From Clostridium yunnanense (GTDB taxonomy: Bacteria > Bacillota > Clostridia > Clostridiales > Clostridiaceae), in contig NZ_JAENHN010000010.1 in NCBI RefSeq assembly GCF_016595795.1, positions 434,001 to 498,000 of the forward strand: a stretch of 64,000 nt of DNA, given 5' to 3'. Position numbers and translations under genes: made by a program. Every line of letters starts with the position of its first letter. The stretch's first letter is position 1. The notes under the pieces were generated by a model. The model was not told the origin of the DNA. It ran no database searches and saw only the letters and a program-made list of their open reading frames with translations. Shown one piece after another: positions 37,115 through 46,128 of this stretch.

Positions 37115-37138
37115 ATTATTTTGAATCAAAGCATAGTA

Positions 37139-37170
37139 GGCCCTGGGAATTAATTCCTAGGGCTATCTTT
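37139..37170. terminator. Terminator between urease and SEDS genes
   Basis: GCCCTGGGAAT pairs with ATTCCTAGGGC around TA; T-rich stretches follow on both strands though neither is a pure T run. Confidence 0.6.
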
Positions 37171-37176
37171 AAATCT

Positions 37177-38496
37177 TTAATTATTAACCTGTAATTTAGT
37201 TTTAACTAAGGATTTACTTAAGTTTTTTCTTCCGTATATACTACAGATAAGTCCTACAAGGAACATATTCAGTACGGTAGAAACTCCACTATAACTAAGA
37301 AATGGAATTGAAGCTGATACAAAAGGTATTAAGCTTAAATTTACTAAAAATGATATTAGAAACTCAATTAACAATAATGAAGATGCTATTATAAACAATC
37401 TTTTTCCAAATATATTTTTTATTTTAACTGAAGTTTTTAGCAAGTTAATAAACAGAGAAATTACGAGGACAAACAAAGTTATCCCTACGGCCCAACCAAA
37501 AGTGTGTATTATGTAGGCGTAAATTAAATCATTGTTAATACTTGGAGTGTTCTTTAGTATATCTTCAGAGATTCCATTGCCAAGAAATCTTGCGTTAGAA
37601 ATAAGCTTGATTATTTCATTGTATATACCAAAATAGTAATTGTTTCTAGCACTTTCAGAAGATATAAAGTCAATTAATTTATGACGTCTATATATGTTGT
37701 TTAGAATCAGATATAAAAATAGTATAGAACCTAATCCTATAAGTGAAAAAATATATCTTTTAGCAATTTTAGAGCAAAATAGAATTACAATACAAGCACC
37801 TATGAATACTATAAAATAAGCGAATTGTCTTGTTTGTAAAAATAAGAAGCTAGGTAATGCAAGTATTGATAGTAACTTTACAATATAATAATTTGTTGAA
37901 TAAAGCTTTGATAATATACCACTAAATGAAATACCATAGAGCATTACGATGATTAGAGTTATATTGGAATAGCCCACTAAAATGACGGGTATCGTTATCC
38001 CAACAACTATTTTATCATTAAGTACCGTATATATAAGAAGTATCGTAGAAACGATGTAAATATGCCATGAATATTTTTCAAGTTTTCTATAGTCGAAGAA
38101 ATAAGTAGCTATACCTAATATTCCACCTAATACTGTGAAAAGAATCATTCTAATGTAACTATTATAAGACATAACCTCAGGAGCATTTTTAAATATTGAA
38201 AACTGAGTAAACAGACCAAAAGCAACAAACAATGAGCATATTATCAATGTTTTATATTCAGGTGCTTTTTTATACACCTTATTTAAATCAAAGCCTATCT
38301 TTTCGCTATCTCCCATATGAGAAATTGCAAGCTTTTCTGCTTCTTGGAAGCTTGAACCTTGAGCTATATATTCCTCTTTTATATCCTCAAGATGGCAGGC
38401 AAGCTCTTCCTTTATATCCTGATGAACCTCATTGCACTTTATCTGAGAACAAACTTCTTCAGTAAATTTATCAAATAAATTGTTATCTATCCCCAT
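37177..38496 (-). CDS. Divergent SEDS (FtsW/RodA-like) membrane protein with N-terminal permease-prefix domain
   Basis: A 439-residue protein. Residues 1-75 (CSQIKCNEVHQDIKEELACHLEDIKEEYIAQG ... EKLAISHMGDSEKIG) are a permease-prefix/HAAS-like domain often coupled to PadR regulators. About ten helices follow. The C-terminal IPFLSYSGVSTVLNMFLVGLICSIYGRK matches the SEDS segment LPFISYGGSS, and LGNGI...NNDLIYAYIIHTFGW matches the SEDS HTDFIFAVIGEELG loop: the Asp is kept, but His-Thr and Glu-Glu are changed. ATG at 38496 follows GGGAGGG and overlaps the padR gene. Possibly a regulated peptidoglycan polymerase variant or a lipid-interacting relative; activity uncertain. Confidence 0.82.
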   Translation of the reverse strand: MGIDNNLFDKFTEEVCSQIKCNEVHQDIKEELACHLEDIKEEYIAQGSSFQEAEKLAISHMGDSEKIGFDLNKVYKKAPEYKTLIICSLFVAFGLFTQFSIFKNAPEVMSYNSYIRMILFTVLGGILGIATYFFDYRKLEKYSWHIYIVSTILLIYTVLNDKIVVGITIPVILVGYSNITLIIVMLYGISFSGILSKLYSTNYYIVKLLSILALPSFLFLQTRQFAYFIVFIGACIVILFCSKIAKRYIFSLIGLGSILFLYLILNNIYRRHKLIDFISSESARNNYYFGIYNEIIKLISNARFLGNGISEDILKNTPSINNDLIYAYIIHTFGWAVGITLFVLVISLFINLLKTSVKIKNIFGKRLFIIASSLLLIEFLISFLVNLSLIPFVSASIPFLSYSGVSTVLNMFLVGLICSIYGRKNLSKSLVKTKLQVNN

Positions 38497-38828
38497 GTTA
38501 TGCCCTCCCATAAGCAGCTATCCACAGCGTTTTTATAAGTTTCCCACTCTTTTTTCTTATCTTTTAGGTGTTTTTCGCCTTCACTAGTTATCTTATAATA
38601 TTTTCTTTTTCTGCCTTCTGTACTTTCTTCCCAGTAAGACTCTACATAGTTATCACTTTGAAGTGAGTGAAGAATGGGGTAGAGAGTGCCTTCTTTAAAG
38701 GCAAAGATTCCATTTGACTTTTCTTCAATAGCTTTTATCATCTCATATCCATACATGGATTTATCTTTAAGTAGACTCAAAATAATAATAGTTGTACTTC
38801 CTTTTAGAAGTTCTTTGCTTACTTTCAT
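38487..38828 (-). CDS. PadR-family transcriptional regulator
   Basis: A 113-residue regulator. TTIIILSLLKDKSMYGYEMIKAIEEKS and FKEGTLYPILHSLQSDNYVESYWEES are typical of the PadR winged helix. It begins a two-gene operon with the SEDS-like gene, overlapping it by 10 bases. The promoter holds paired 17-bp operators very like those of the PadR gene at the left edge of the window (ACCTAG versus ACATAG half sites). Confidence 0.93.
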   Translation of the reverse strand: MKVSKELLKGSTTIIILSLLKDKSMYGYEMIKAIEEKSNGIFAFKEGTLYPILHSLQSDNYVESYWEESTEGRKRKYYKITSEGEKHLKDKKKEWETYKNAVDSCLWEGITWG

Positions 38829-38845
38829 AACTACCTCCTAGGTAT

Positions 38846-38904
38846 ACCTAGTAAATCTAGGTGTCTTATATATACATAGTAATACTAGGTATGTTTGTAG
38901 TCAA
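38846..38904 (-). promoter_or_regulatory. Promoter with paired PadR operators
   Basis: Minus-strand TTGACT (38899-38904), 17 bp, TACTAT (38876-38881). Operator-like 17-mers lie at 38874-38890 (ACCTAGTATTACTATGT read on the minus strand) and 38846-38862 (ACCTAG-N5-CTAGGT), centres 28 bp apart. A further palindrome CTAGGTATACCTAG (38838-38851) overlaps the second. Confidence 0.75.
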
Positions 38905-38969
38905 GAAAAAATTGTATATATTTTACTTAAAATTTATTAAATGATTCTATATAACATAATTTCAATTAT

Positions 38970-38998
38970 TTGACAGCGGGGATTAAATTAGTTAGAAT
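38970..38998 (+). promoter_or_regulatory. Probable methyltransferase promoter
   Basis: TTGACA (38970-38975), 17 bp, TAGAAT (38993-38998), about 130 bases before the methyltransferase gene. Confidence 0.55.
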
Positions 38999-39126
38999 AG
39001 TGTTTAATAAAATTATAGCATTGATAATTCATTGTTTATTAAATTAGCTTAAGTCTTATCAATAGGGCATAGTTTTGAAGTGAATTGTTTAGTGCTATAA
39101 AATCTAAAGGAAGCAGGGGAGAGTAT

Positions 39127-39924
39127 ATGAATATTAAAGAAGTTTCTAAAATTGAAAATGAAGAAGAGCAGGTTTCAGCCATTTATAATATTTTTAACGA
39201 ATCCTCAAGGTTATCTACTAAAGCAACTCAAGTCGAGTTCCTAACAACTGTGAGGCAAGTTGAAAAATATCTTAAGCCAGGTATGAAGATATTAGATTTA
39301 GGAGCTGGAACAGGAGAATACAGCTTGTATTTTTCAAAGAAAGGGTTTGAGGTAACAGCTATTGAATTGGTAGAAAAGCACGTTAAGCAAATTGAAGATA
39401 AAATATCTAAGGATATTTCTCTTGAAGTGTTTCAAGGTAACGCAATTAATTTATCAATGATAAAGGATAAATCCTATGATATTGTTTTATGTTTTGGACC
39501 ACTATATCATTTAAAGAAAAATGAGGACAAGTTAACTTGCATAAAAGAAGTAAAAAGAGTTAGCACAGATAATGCTAAGATGTTTTTTGCTTTTATCTCT
39601 AATGATATGGTTATTACAACTGAAGCTATGTGTTATGATCCTAATTTTTTAAAGGGTGATGAATATAATCATGAAACCTTTAAGGTTGTAGACTTTCCAT
39701 TTGTTTTTCATACAGTAGATGATTGTAGAAAATTACTTAAGGATTCTAACTTAGAAGTTTGTGGAGAAGTTGCTACAGATGGTTTAAGTGAGCTATTAGC
39801 AGATAAAATTAATGTTATGGATGACGAAAGTTATAATTCCTGGCTTAACTATCACTTTTATTGTTGTGAGAAGCCAGAATTCCTAGGAGCAAGTAACCAT
39901 CTTTTATTTATAGCAGAAAAATAA
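39127..39924 (+). CDS. Class I SAM-dependent methyltransferase
   Basis: A 265-residue methyltransferase. Motif I ILDLGAGTGEYSLYFSKKG (about residues 57-75), the acidic end of strand two (VTAIELVEKH), and motif IV DIVLCFGPLYHLKK are clear. ATG at 39127 follows GGGGAGAG; an in-frame upstream start at 39085 lacks a site. The gene is monocistronic. Substrate (small molecule versus rRNA) is not apparent; the YHLKK motif is typical of small-molecule methyltransferases. Confidence 0.88.
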   Translation: MNIKEVSKIENEEEQVSAIYNIFNESSRLSTKATQVEFLTTVRQVEKYLKPGMKILDLGAGTGEYSLYFSKKGFEVTAIELVEKHVKQIEDKISKDISLEVFQGNAINLSMIKDKSYDIVLCFGPLYHLKKNEDKLTCIKEVKRVSTDNAKMFFAFISNDMVITTEAMCYDPNFLKGDEYNHETFKVVDFPFVFHTVDDCRKLLKDSNLEVCGEVATDGLSELLADKINVMDDESYNSWLNYHFYCCEKPEFLGASNHLLFIAEK

Positions 39925-39959
39925 GTAAGTGAATTTAATTTATCTTTCACTTGTATATG

Positions 39960-40006
39960 AAAAATAGAGCTTTAAAAGTCTACTAGGATAACTTTTAAAG
40001 CTCTAT
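39960..40006 (-). terminator. Terminator for the MORN-protein gene
   Basis: ATAGAGCTTTAAAAGT pairs perfectly with ACTTTTAAAGCTCTAT; read on the minus strand it is followed by TTTTT. It may also act for the convergent methyltransferase gene. Confidence 0.75.
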
Positions 40007-40030
40007 CAATAATTATAAAATTTTATAAGT

Positions 40031-40519
40031 TTACTCTACTAGTTTTTTTATCAGTTCATCATTTTCCCAAGTGCCTATGATTCTTTCACCATCAGAATAT
40101 ATCATTATTCCATCACCTTCACGGTTGTCTTCCTTCCATAGACCTATAAACTGATCTCCATTGTCCCAGATATAAATCCCATTACCAGTTTTTGAGCCGT
40201 CCTTCCATTCTCCTACGTATCTTTCACCATCTGGCCAGCTATATATACCATAGCCATTCATTTCATCTTCAAACCAGTTACCTTGATATAACTCACCATT
40301 TGTAAAAGAAAGAGTACCTTCACCATGGAACTTATTGTCTTTCCAGTAGCCAATATATCGAGTTCCGTTGCTATATGTAAAAATCCCGAAACCATTCTTC
40401 TTGCCATCTTTTAAAGCTCCTTCATAATGGCCTCCATGGGTATGTTCCTCTTGGTCGTTACTTGATATAGAAACTTTTAAATTTGAATTGCTTAGATTCT
40501 TAAAATTAAAACTGCTCAT
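40031..40519 (-). CDS. MORN-repeat protein
   Basis: A 162-residue protein made mainly of six to seven tandem MORN repeats of about 23 residues from residue 30 on (for example YEGALKDGKKNGFGIFTYSN, YIGYWKDNKFHGEGTLSFTN, YQGNWFEDEMNGYGIYSWPD). MORN repeats form elongated beta structures that bind membranes or proteins. The first 28 residues are polar and non-repetitive. ATG at 40519 follows AAAGGATG. No neighbour suggests a role. Confidence 0.9.
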   Translation of the reverse strand: MSSFNFKNLSNSNLKVSISSNDQEEHTHGGHYEGALKDGKKNGFGIFTYSNGTRYIGYWKDNKFHGEGTLSFTNGELYQGNWFEDEMNGYGIYSWPDGERYVGEWKDGSKTGNGIYIWDNGDQFIGLWKEDNREGDGIMIYSDGERIIGTWENDELIKKLVE

Positions 40520-40862
40520 ATTATGACATCCTTTCACTTGTTCAGTTTCTAAATATTATATTAATTAATCTTATTTTTCTAAATCTTTCGTAAAACATTC
40601 AAAGGATTTTGAAAAAGAATAATATACCATATATCACAGAAAAATTATATATAATAGTATACTAAGTTATTATGGCAATTAATTCAATGTATTTTGAAAA
40701 GTATTCTCATTAAGTGTTATTATATATATTATATTAAGTGAGCAATAAATGTTAGGATTTTTTATCTCTAAGACTTTATAATTAAGTTAAAATATAAAAA
40801 CTTTTATAGTTGATTAAGTTAGCAATCTATATAACACAGCGTTAAATTTTGGAGGGTATGAT
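40520..40862. other. Divergent intergenic region
   Basis: AT-rich DNA between the MORN and AraC genes. A possible plus promoter TTGAAA (40694-40699), 18 bp, TATTAT (40718-40723) precedes the AraC gene. No further structure is seen. Confidence 0.4.
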
Positions 40863-41273
40863 ATGGATTATATTGATAAAATTCAAGAGTCAATTGAATA
40901 TATTGAAAATAATCTTAGTGAGAAGATTCTTCTTGAGGATATTGCAAAAGCGGCTTACTTATCTAAATATTATTATCATAGAGTATTTCATGATATAGCT
41001 GGCGAGCCTGTTATGGAATATGTAAGAAAAAGAAGGCTTACTGAGGCAGCTAAAGATCTTTTGGAAGGAAAAGAGAAGATTGTTGATATAGCTTTAAAAT
41101 ATCAATTTAGTTCTCAAGAGGCTTTCTCAAGAGCTTTTAAGAAGATGTATGGAGTTTCACCAAATAAGATAAGAAAGACACAGCAGAGAGTCTTATTATA
41201 TAAAAAGTTAGAAATAGCAAGGATTACAAAAGTTACGTCATCTGCACTAAGTGTAACCTGCAAAGCTGCATAA
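40863..41273 (+). CDS. Short AraC-family regulator (DNA-binding domain only)
   Basis: A 136-residue protein. Residues 1-105 form the double helix-turn-helix of AraC proteins (IEYIENNLSEKILLEDIAKAAYLSKYYYHRVFHDIAGEPVMEYVRKRRL ... ALKYQFSSQEAFSRAFKKMYGVSPNKIRK). Close relatives of this N-terminal-HTH type usually continue into a GyrI-like ligand domain of about 150 residues, which is missing: about 30 unrelated-looking residues close the protein. It may be a natural SoxS-like short form or a truncation. ATG follows GGAGGG. clpP follows 47 bases later. Confidence 0.82.
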   Translation: MDYIDKIQESIEYIENNLSEKILLEDIAKAAYLSKYYYHRVFHDIAGEPVMEYVRKRRLTEAAKDLLEGKEKIVDIALKYQFSSQEAFSRAFKKMYGVSPNKIRKTQQRVLLYKKLEIARITKVTSSALSVTCKAA

Positions 41274-41320
41274 AAATCTCATAGCAACTATAAAAAGTTT
41301 TGAATGAAGGAGAGAAAAAT

Positions 41321-41908
41321 ATGAGTTATGTACCTATGGTTGTAGAACAGACAAGTAAAGGAGAAAGATCTTATGATATTTACTCAAGGCTTTTAAAGGA
41401 CAGAATAATAGTTTTAAGTGATCAGGTAAATGATACAACAGCAAGTTTAATCATAGCTCAAATGCTATTTTTGGAAGCAGAAGATCCAGATAAGGACATT
41501 ATCTTCTATATAAATAGTCCTGGTGGAGTGATTACTTCTGGTCTTGCTATTTATGATACTATGAAGTATATAAAATGCGATGTATCAACTATATGTTTAG
41601 GCATGGCTGCTAGTATGGGGGCTTTCCTACTTGCTGGTGGAACTAAAGGAAAGAGATTTGCGCTTCCAAACAGTGAGATAATGATACATCAGCCATCTAT
41701 ATCTGGAGGACTAAGTGGGCAGGCCACAGATATAAAGATTTATGCGGATAAGATTTTAAGAACAAAGAAGAGATTAACAGAGATATATAGTGAAAATACA
41801 GGTCAGCCTGCTGAGAAGCTTTTAGAAGATATGGAAAGAGATAATTACATGTCAGCAGAAGAAGCCAAGGCTTATGGACTTATTGATGAGATAATTAAAA
41901 GTAGATAG
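41321..41908 (+). CDS. ATP-dependent Clp protease proteolytic subunit (second ClpP-type)
   Basis: A 195-residue serine peptidase that forms a tetradecamer served by ClpX or ClpC. The catalytic Ser is in [14 protein letters not shown], His in IMIHQPS and Asp in [19 protein letters not shown]; all intact. ATG follows AAGGAGAG. It is not next to clpX or tig as the main clpP usually is, but behind a short AraC gene, which suggests a second, specialised copy. The N-terminal residues [27 protein letters not shown] are family-typical. Confidence 0.93.
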   Translation: MSYVPMVVEQTSKGERSYDIYSRLLKDRIIVLSDQVNDTTASLIIAQMLFLEAEDPDKDIIFYINSPGGVITSGLAIYDTMKYIKCDVSTICLGMAASMGAFLLAGGTKGKRFALPNSEIMIHQPSISGGLSGQATDIKIYADKILRTKKRLTEIYSENTGQPAEKLLEDMERDNYMSAEEAKAYGLIDEIIKSR

Positions 41909-41917
41909 AATACCATT

Positions 41918-41955
41918 AAGGTTGGAGGGCAGTATATGCTTCCAACCTTATTTAA
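41918..41955 (+). terminator. Rho-independent terminator
   Basis: AAGGTTGGA pairs with TCCAACCTT, then ATTTAATTT. Ends the clpP transcript. Confidence 0.7.
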
Positions 41956-42266
41956 TTTGTGAGTAGTATAGACTAAACTTCGGGTTAACAATCAGAACTA
42001 GTCACATTTTTTGCTGTATAGGAAATATAAAATTTTTATGATACCTAAACCTAATAATTTCAAGTAATTAGGATAACTTTTTAGTGGAGAATATAAAATG
42101 TTTAGTAGGTTAAAATAGCATTAACTATAGATGTGTCACTTGGTAATAAAATTTGTATTTTTAAATTCTCTAACTAAACCTCTTAAGAATTTTAAAAATG
42201 ATTTTAGGATCGAAGTCATATATTTATAATATTAGAAATTATATATTTATACGGAAGTGAGTACTA
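41956..42266. other. AT-rich leader region of the ger operon
   Basis: A forespore SigG promoter is expected here, but I could not place a convincing -35/-10 pair. A small CCTAAT...ATTAGG hairpin lies near 42050-42072. Confidence 0.3.
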
Positions 42267-43772
42267 ATGAACAATATCAATGAAGACAAAGAGAAGAAGA
42301 TTACAAATAATTATAATGAAAATGTAGAATTAATGAAAAATCAATTTCATTATCCGAAAAACATCGATTTTAAATTTAGAGTGATTAATGTAAAGTCTTT
42401 AAATAAAGAAGCAACCTTATTTTTTTTAAATAGCATTGTAGATACAAATAGATTAGAGATGTATATCGTAAAACCGATAATGGAAAGCGAGTTTAAAGGT
42501 ACTCCCAGTAATGATGCTATTGAACTACTGATGAAGAATATAATCAATAGTTCGTCAGTAAGTAAAGTGAATCAACTTAAAGTTATCATTGAGGAGATAA
42601 CTTTAGGGAATGTAATAATGTTTATTGATGAATGTTCAGAAGCAATCTCTATTAAGGTTTCTAGCTTTGAGCACAGATCTGTAGAAAAGCCTACAATTGA
42701 GAATATTTTAAAGGGACCAAAGGAATCCTTTACTGAGTCCACTGAGGTTAACTTTTCTCTTATTCGAAAACACATAATGAACAAAGAATTAATTACTGAA
42801 GTTGTTACTGTAGGGGTTAGGGGAAGTAGTAAAATATTTCTAATGTACTTAGATGATATTGTTAACCCTGAGCTTTTGGAGGAAATTAAGTTCCGAATAA
42901 GCAAAATTGAGATAGAAAGTTTAGATGAGAGTTCAATCCTAGAACAATACATAGAAGATAGACCATATAGCTTAATTCCATCTTCAATTTCAACCGAAAG
43001 ACCAGACAGGGTAGCATCATTTCTTAAAGATGGTCATGTGGCTTTATTCACTTATAATGGTTCAATGGCATCAGTAGTTCCCATAACTTTTTTCACTTTG
43101 TTTCATACATCAGAGGATATGTATCAAAGATGGGCATATGGTAATTTTATTAGAATTATAAGATTTTTTTCATGCGTTGTTGCATTAGTAACTCCAGCAT
43201 TTTATATGGCGATAACCACATTTCATCCAGAAATGATGCCGGCTGATTTAGTAATGGCCACAATTGCTGCTAGAGAGAAGTTACCATTTCCTGTACTTTT
43301 TGAAATAATGATTATGGAAGTTTCTTTTGAACTTATAAGAGAAGCGGGAGTAAGAATACCTACGGCAGTTGGTCCTACAATTGGTATTGTTGGAACTCTT
43401 ATATTGGGGCAAGCGGCAGTTGAGGCAAATATAATTAGTCCAGTGCTGGTTATAGTAGTTTCCATAACTGGATTAGCTTCTTTTGCTATTCCAGAGATGA
43501 ATTTAAGCTACATAGTTAGAATTGGAAGGTTTATATTTCTATTTGTTGCAGCAATTGGTGGATTTTATGGATTGGGATTAATAATTCCATTAATACTTGC
43601 TTATTTGAGTAGCATAGAGTCCTTTGGAGTGCCGTTCTTTTCACCATATACACCTTATTTTCCATCATCTAAGGACACAATATTTAGACCAATTATCCAT
43701 AAGCTAATACGTAGACCACAAGAAAATAGACCTATTGATGAAGTTAGATCAAAGGATAGGAGTGACAGATAA
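42267..43772 (+). CDS. gerKA: Spore germination receptor A subunit (GerKA/GerAA family)
   Basis: A 501-residue inner-membrane germinant receptor subunit. A hydrophilic N-terminal domain (about 1-245) is followed by five to six membrane helices and a short basic cytosolic tail. Family marks include DRPYSLIPSSISTERPDRVASFLKDGHVAL, ITFFTLFHTSEDMYQRW and IREAGVRIPTAVGPTIGIVG. ATG follows GGAAGTGAG. It heads gerKA-KB-KC and a small fourth gene, all overlapping or abutting. Confidence 0.95.
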   Translation: MNNINEDKEKKITNNYNENVELMKNQFHYPKNIDFKFRVINVKSLNKEATLFFLNSIVDTNRLEMYIVKPIMESEFKGTPSNDAIELLMKNIINSSSVSKVNQLKVIIEEITLGNVIMFIDECSEAISIKVSSFEHRSVEKPTIENILKGPKESFTESTEVNFSLIRKHIMNKELITEVVTVGVRGSSKIFLMYLDDIVNPELLEEIKFRISKIEIESLDESSILEQYIEDRPYSLIPSSISTERPDRVASFLKDGHVALFTYNGSMASVVPITFFTLFHTSEDMYQRWAYGNFIRIIRFFSCVVALVTPAFYMAITTFHPEMMPADLVMATIAAREKLPFPVLFEIMIMEVSFELIREAGVRIPTAVGPTIGIVGTLILGQAAVEANIISPVLVIVVSITGLASFAIPEMNLSYIVRIGRFIFLFVAAIGGFYGLGLIIPLILAYLSSIESFGVPFFSPYTPYFPSSKDTIFRPIIHKLIRRPQENRPIDEVRSKDRSDR

Positions 43773-44870
43773 GTGTTTAAAGCAACTGATGATAAAATTG
43801 GGGGAAGAGAGTATCTATCTATTATATTGATTACTTTTATTTCTAAGATCACTGATAGTACGCCTTCACTTTTTTTAAAAGAAGGAATGACTGGCGGGTG
43901 GATAACACCTCTTATTTCTGGAGCGTTTATGTTCTTGTCTTTAAGCATTGTAATGAGTTTGTTAAAAAAATATGAGGGCAAGGGTCTTATTGAACTAATA
44001 TATACTTTGCTCGGAAGATTTTTTGGCTTTATTCTTTCAATGCTTATATTGATTGCTTTTTTGTTTTTTGCTTTTACTAATAGCCGAAGCTATAGTAGCA
44101 TTTTGGCGATTTTATTTTTTCCAAATACTAATATAATAACCTTGTATTTTTTCTTAATGATTATCAGCACTTTAATTGCATTGCTAGGACTTAAAGGTAT
44201 TGGAAGAGTAGGAAGGATATTAATGCCTTACTTTCTTATAAGTATATTTAGTATTTTGATTTTATCTAGGAATGAATTAAATATTAGATTTTTATATCCA
44301 ATTCAAGGAGCAGGAGTAAAAAAACTTTTTACTTCTGGTATGTTCTTGAGCTCTACATTAGCAGAAATTATCTTTTTTATGACCTTCAGACCAATGATAA
44401 GAAGTTTTAAAGAATTTAAGCACTCTACAATTATAGGATTTTTGGTGTCAATAGCAATCATGATGACCTACTTTGCAGTTTATTTAATGTGTTTTGATTA
44501 TCCTCCAGTAACAATAATTAATTATCCTTTTCAAACTTTGACAAGAATGATCGGTATAAGTAGGTTTTTTACTAATGTTGAAGCTTTCTTCCTTTTAGTT
44601 TGGGTTATGATTGCTGTTATTAGATATGCAATGTATCTTTATACATTAGCTGGAATATTTGCTCAGATAATTAAATCAACAAAAGTTGAGCCATTAATTC
44701 CGGCTTTTGCAGTAATAACATTTATGCTTGGGTTAATACCTGAAAATCATATAATTACAGTACAAGTGATACGCTTATATAATGTTCGTATTACTTCTGT
44801 ACTTTTTTTTACGTTCCCAATCCTACTATTAATTTGTGATAGAGTGAGGAGGAGTAGAGCGTATGATTAG
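43773..44870 (+). CDS. gerKB: Spore germination receptor B subunit (GerKB/GerAB family)
   Basis: A 365-residue APC-superfamily-like protein with ten predicted helices; in related receptors this subunit binds the amino acid or other germinant. The start is GTG at 43773, directly after the gerKA stop, with GGATAGGAG upstream. Recognisable segments include GREYLSIILITFISKITDSTPSLFLKEGMTGGWITPLISG and IRSFKEFKHSTIIG. It overlaps gerKC by 8 bases. Confidence 0.94.
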   Translation: MFKATDDKIGGREYLSIILITFISKITDSTPSLFLKEGMTGGWITPLISGAFMFLSLSIVMSLLKKYEGKGLIELIYTLLGRFFGFILSMLILIAFLFFAFTNSRSYSSILAILFFPNTNIITLYFFLMIISTLIALLGLKGIGRVGRILMPYFLISIFSILILSRNELNIRFLYPIQGAGVKKLFTSGMFLSSTLAEIIFFMTFRPMIRSFKEFKHSTIIGFLVSIAIMMTYFAVYLMCFDYPPVTIINYPFQTLTRMIGISRFFTNVEAFFLLVWVMIAVIRYAMYLYTLAGIFAQIIKSTKVEPLIPAFAVITFMLGLIPENHIITVQVIRLYNVRITSVLFFTFPILLLICDRVRRSRAYD

Positions 44871-46128
44871 AAAAAGATTTATTATATTTTTGTTAATATT
44901 TAGTATAACTATATCTCTTTATGGTTGTAACGATAAGAAAGAGATAGAAGAGCAGGCTTTTGTTACAGCTATTGGTTTAGATCAGGGCAAAGATAATAAT
45001 ATAAGTATCACCTTTCAAATGATAAATGCCAATTATGGAGGCTCAGCAGGTAAGTCAGGTGGTGGAGGGAATGAACCTAAAACTGAAACCATAACCTTTG
45101 ATGCACCAGATATAATTAGTGCTAGGGATTTAGCCAATATATCTGTTGCTAGAAGAATAACTTTATCTCATGCTAAGGTGGTAGTAATAGGTGAAAAGCT
45201 AGCAAAAGAAGATAAGTTTTTTCAAATTATAGAAGCACCCTTACGTGAAAAAGAATTACGAAGAGGAGTAGATATAATAATATGTAAAGAAAAAGCGGCA
45301 GATTTTATAAGAGGGAATGATCCTAAGCTTGAAAGCCGTATCAATAAGTTTTATGATTTTATGGCTCAAAGGTGGAAAGAAACAGGATTAGTGCCGGTTT
45401 CAACACTAAATAAATTTATGCAAAGAGTAGAAGAAGGGAAAGGGCTTTTTATAGCTGTATACGGAACTACGAAAAAAGATTTTATTAAAGAAGAGAATGG
45501 ATATGAGGCAAATTATAAGCCTGGAGAGGTAGATATTGTTGGAGGGAATCCAACTCAATTAATTGGGTCTGCAGTATTTAAATCAGGAAAAATGGTGGGA
45601 AGCTTAACTGGTGAGGAGACAAGAATAGTATCTTTGCTTAGACGGAAAGCAGATACAAAAACTATGATATTTACCATTCCTGACCCTATTAGCAAAGAAT
45701 ATAGAGTTACAATTAGAGTGGTTAAGAATGAAAAAACTAAGATAGATATAGATTTATCAAAATACAATCCTACAATTACTGTAAAAGTACCTTTGGTAAT
45801 TGAAGTGTTATCAATACCTAGTTTCACCAATTATGTTCAGGATTTTAAATTGCAACATATTCTTAAAGATCAAATAAAAGATTTCTTTACTCACGAAGCT
45901 GATGTTTTAGTAAAGAAGACAAAGGAGCAGTTTGGGGCAGAACCGTTTCTCTGGGAATTAGAGGCGAGAAAGAAATTCGCGACGTATCCTGAATATAAAG
46001 AATATAATTGGCCTGATAAATATTCAGTATCTGATGTAAAGATAAATTTTGATATTGAAATTAAGAGATTTGGTAAGCAATTAGCACCACCAGAAACAAG
46101 ACCGGGAGAGGATGATACTAAACAATGA
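44863..46128 (+). CDS. gerKC: Spore germination receptor C subunit lipoprotein (GerKC/GerAC family)
   Basis: A 421-residue lipoprotein; the signal ends in lipobox LYGC at residue about 20. The first domain (ITFQMINANYGG ... SVARRITLSHAKVVVIGEKLAKE) and last domain with KKTKEQFGAEPFLWELEARKKF are characteristic of GerAC proteins, which dock on the outer face of the spore inner membrane. ATG overlaps gerKB, and its TGA overlaps the start of the small fourth gene. Confidence 0.94.
   Translation: MIRKRFIIFLLIFSITISLYGCNDKKEIEEQAFVTAIGLDQGKDNNISITFQMINANYGGSAGKSGGGGNEPKTETITFDAPDIISARDLANISVARRITLSHAKVVVIGEKLAKEDKFFQIIEAPLREKELRRGVDIIICKEKAADFIRGNDPKLESRINKFYDFMAQRWKETGLVPVSTLNKFMQRVEEGKGLFIAVYGTTKKDFIKEENGYEANYKPGEVDIVGGNPTQLIGSAVFKSGKMVGSLTGEETRIVSLLRRKADTKTMIFTIPDPISKEYRVTIRVVKNEKTKIDIDLSKYNPTITVKVPLVIEVLSIPSFTNYVQDFKLQHILKDQIKDFFTHEADVLVKKTKEQFGAEPFLWELEARKKFATYPEYKEYNWPDKYSVSDVKINFDIEIKRFGKQLAPPETRPGEDDTKQ

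Noticed and set aside
38487-39126. Urease-linked role for the SEDS/PadR pair
   Set aside because: The two operons are convergent and separated by a terminator; no shared regulatory element was seen.
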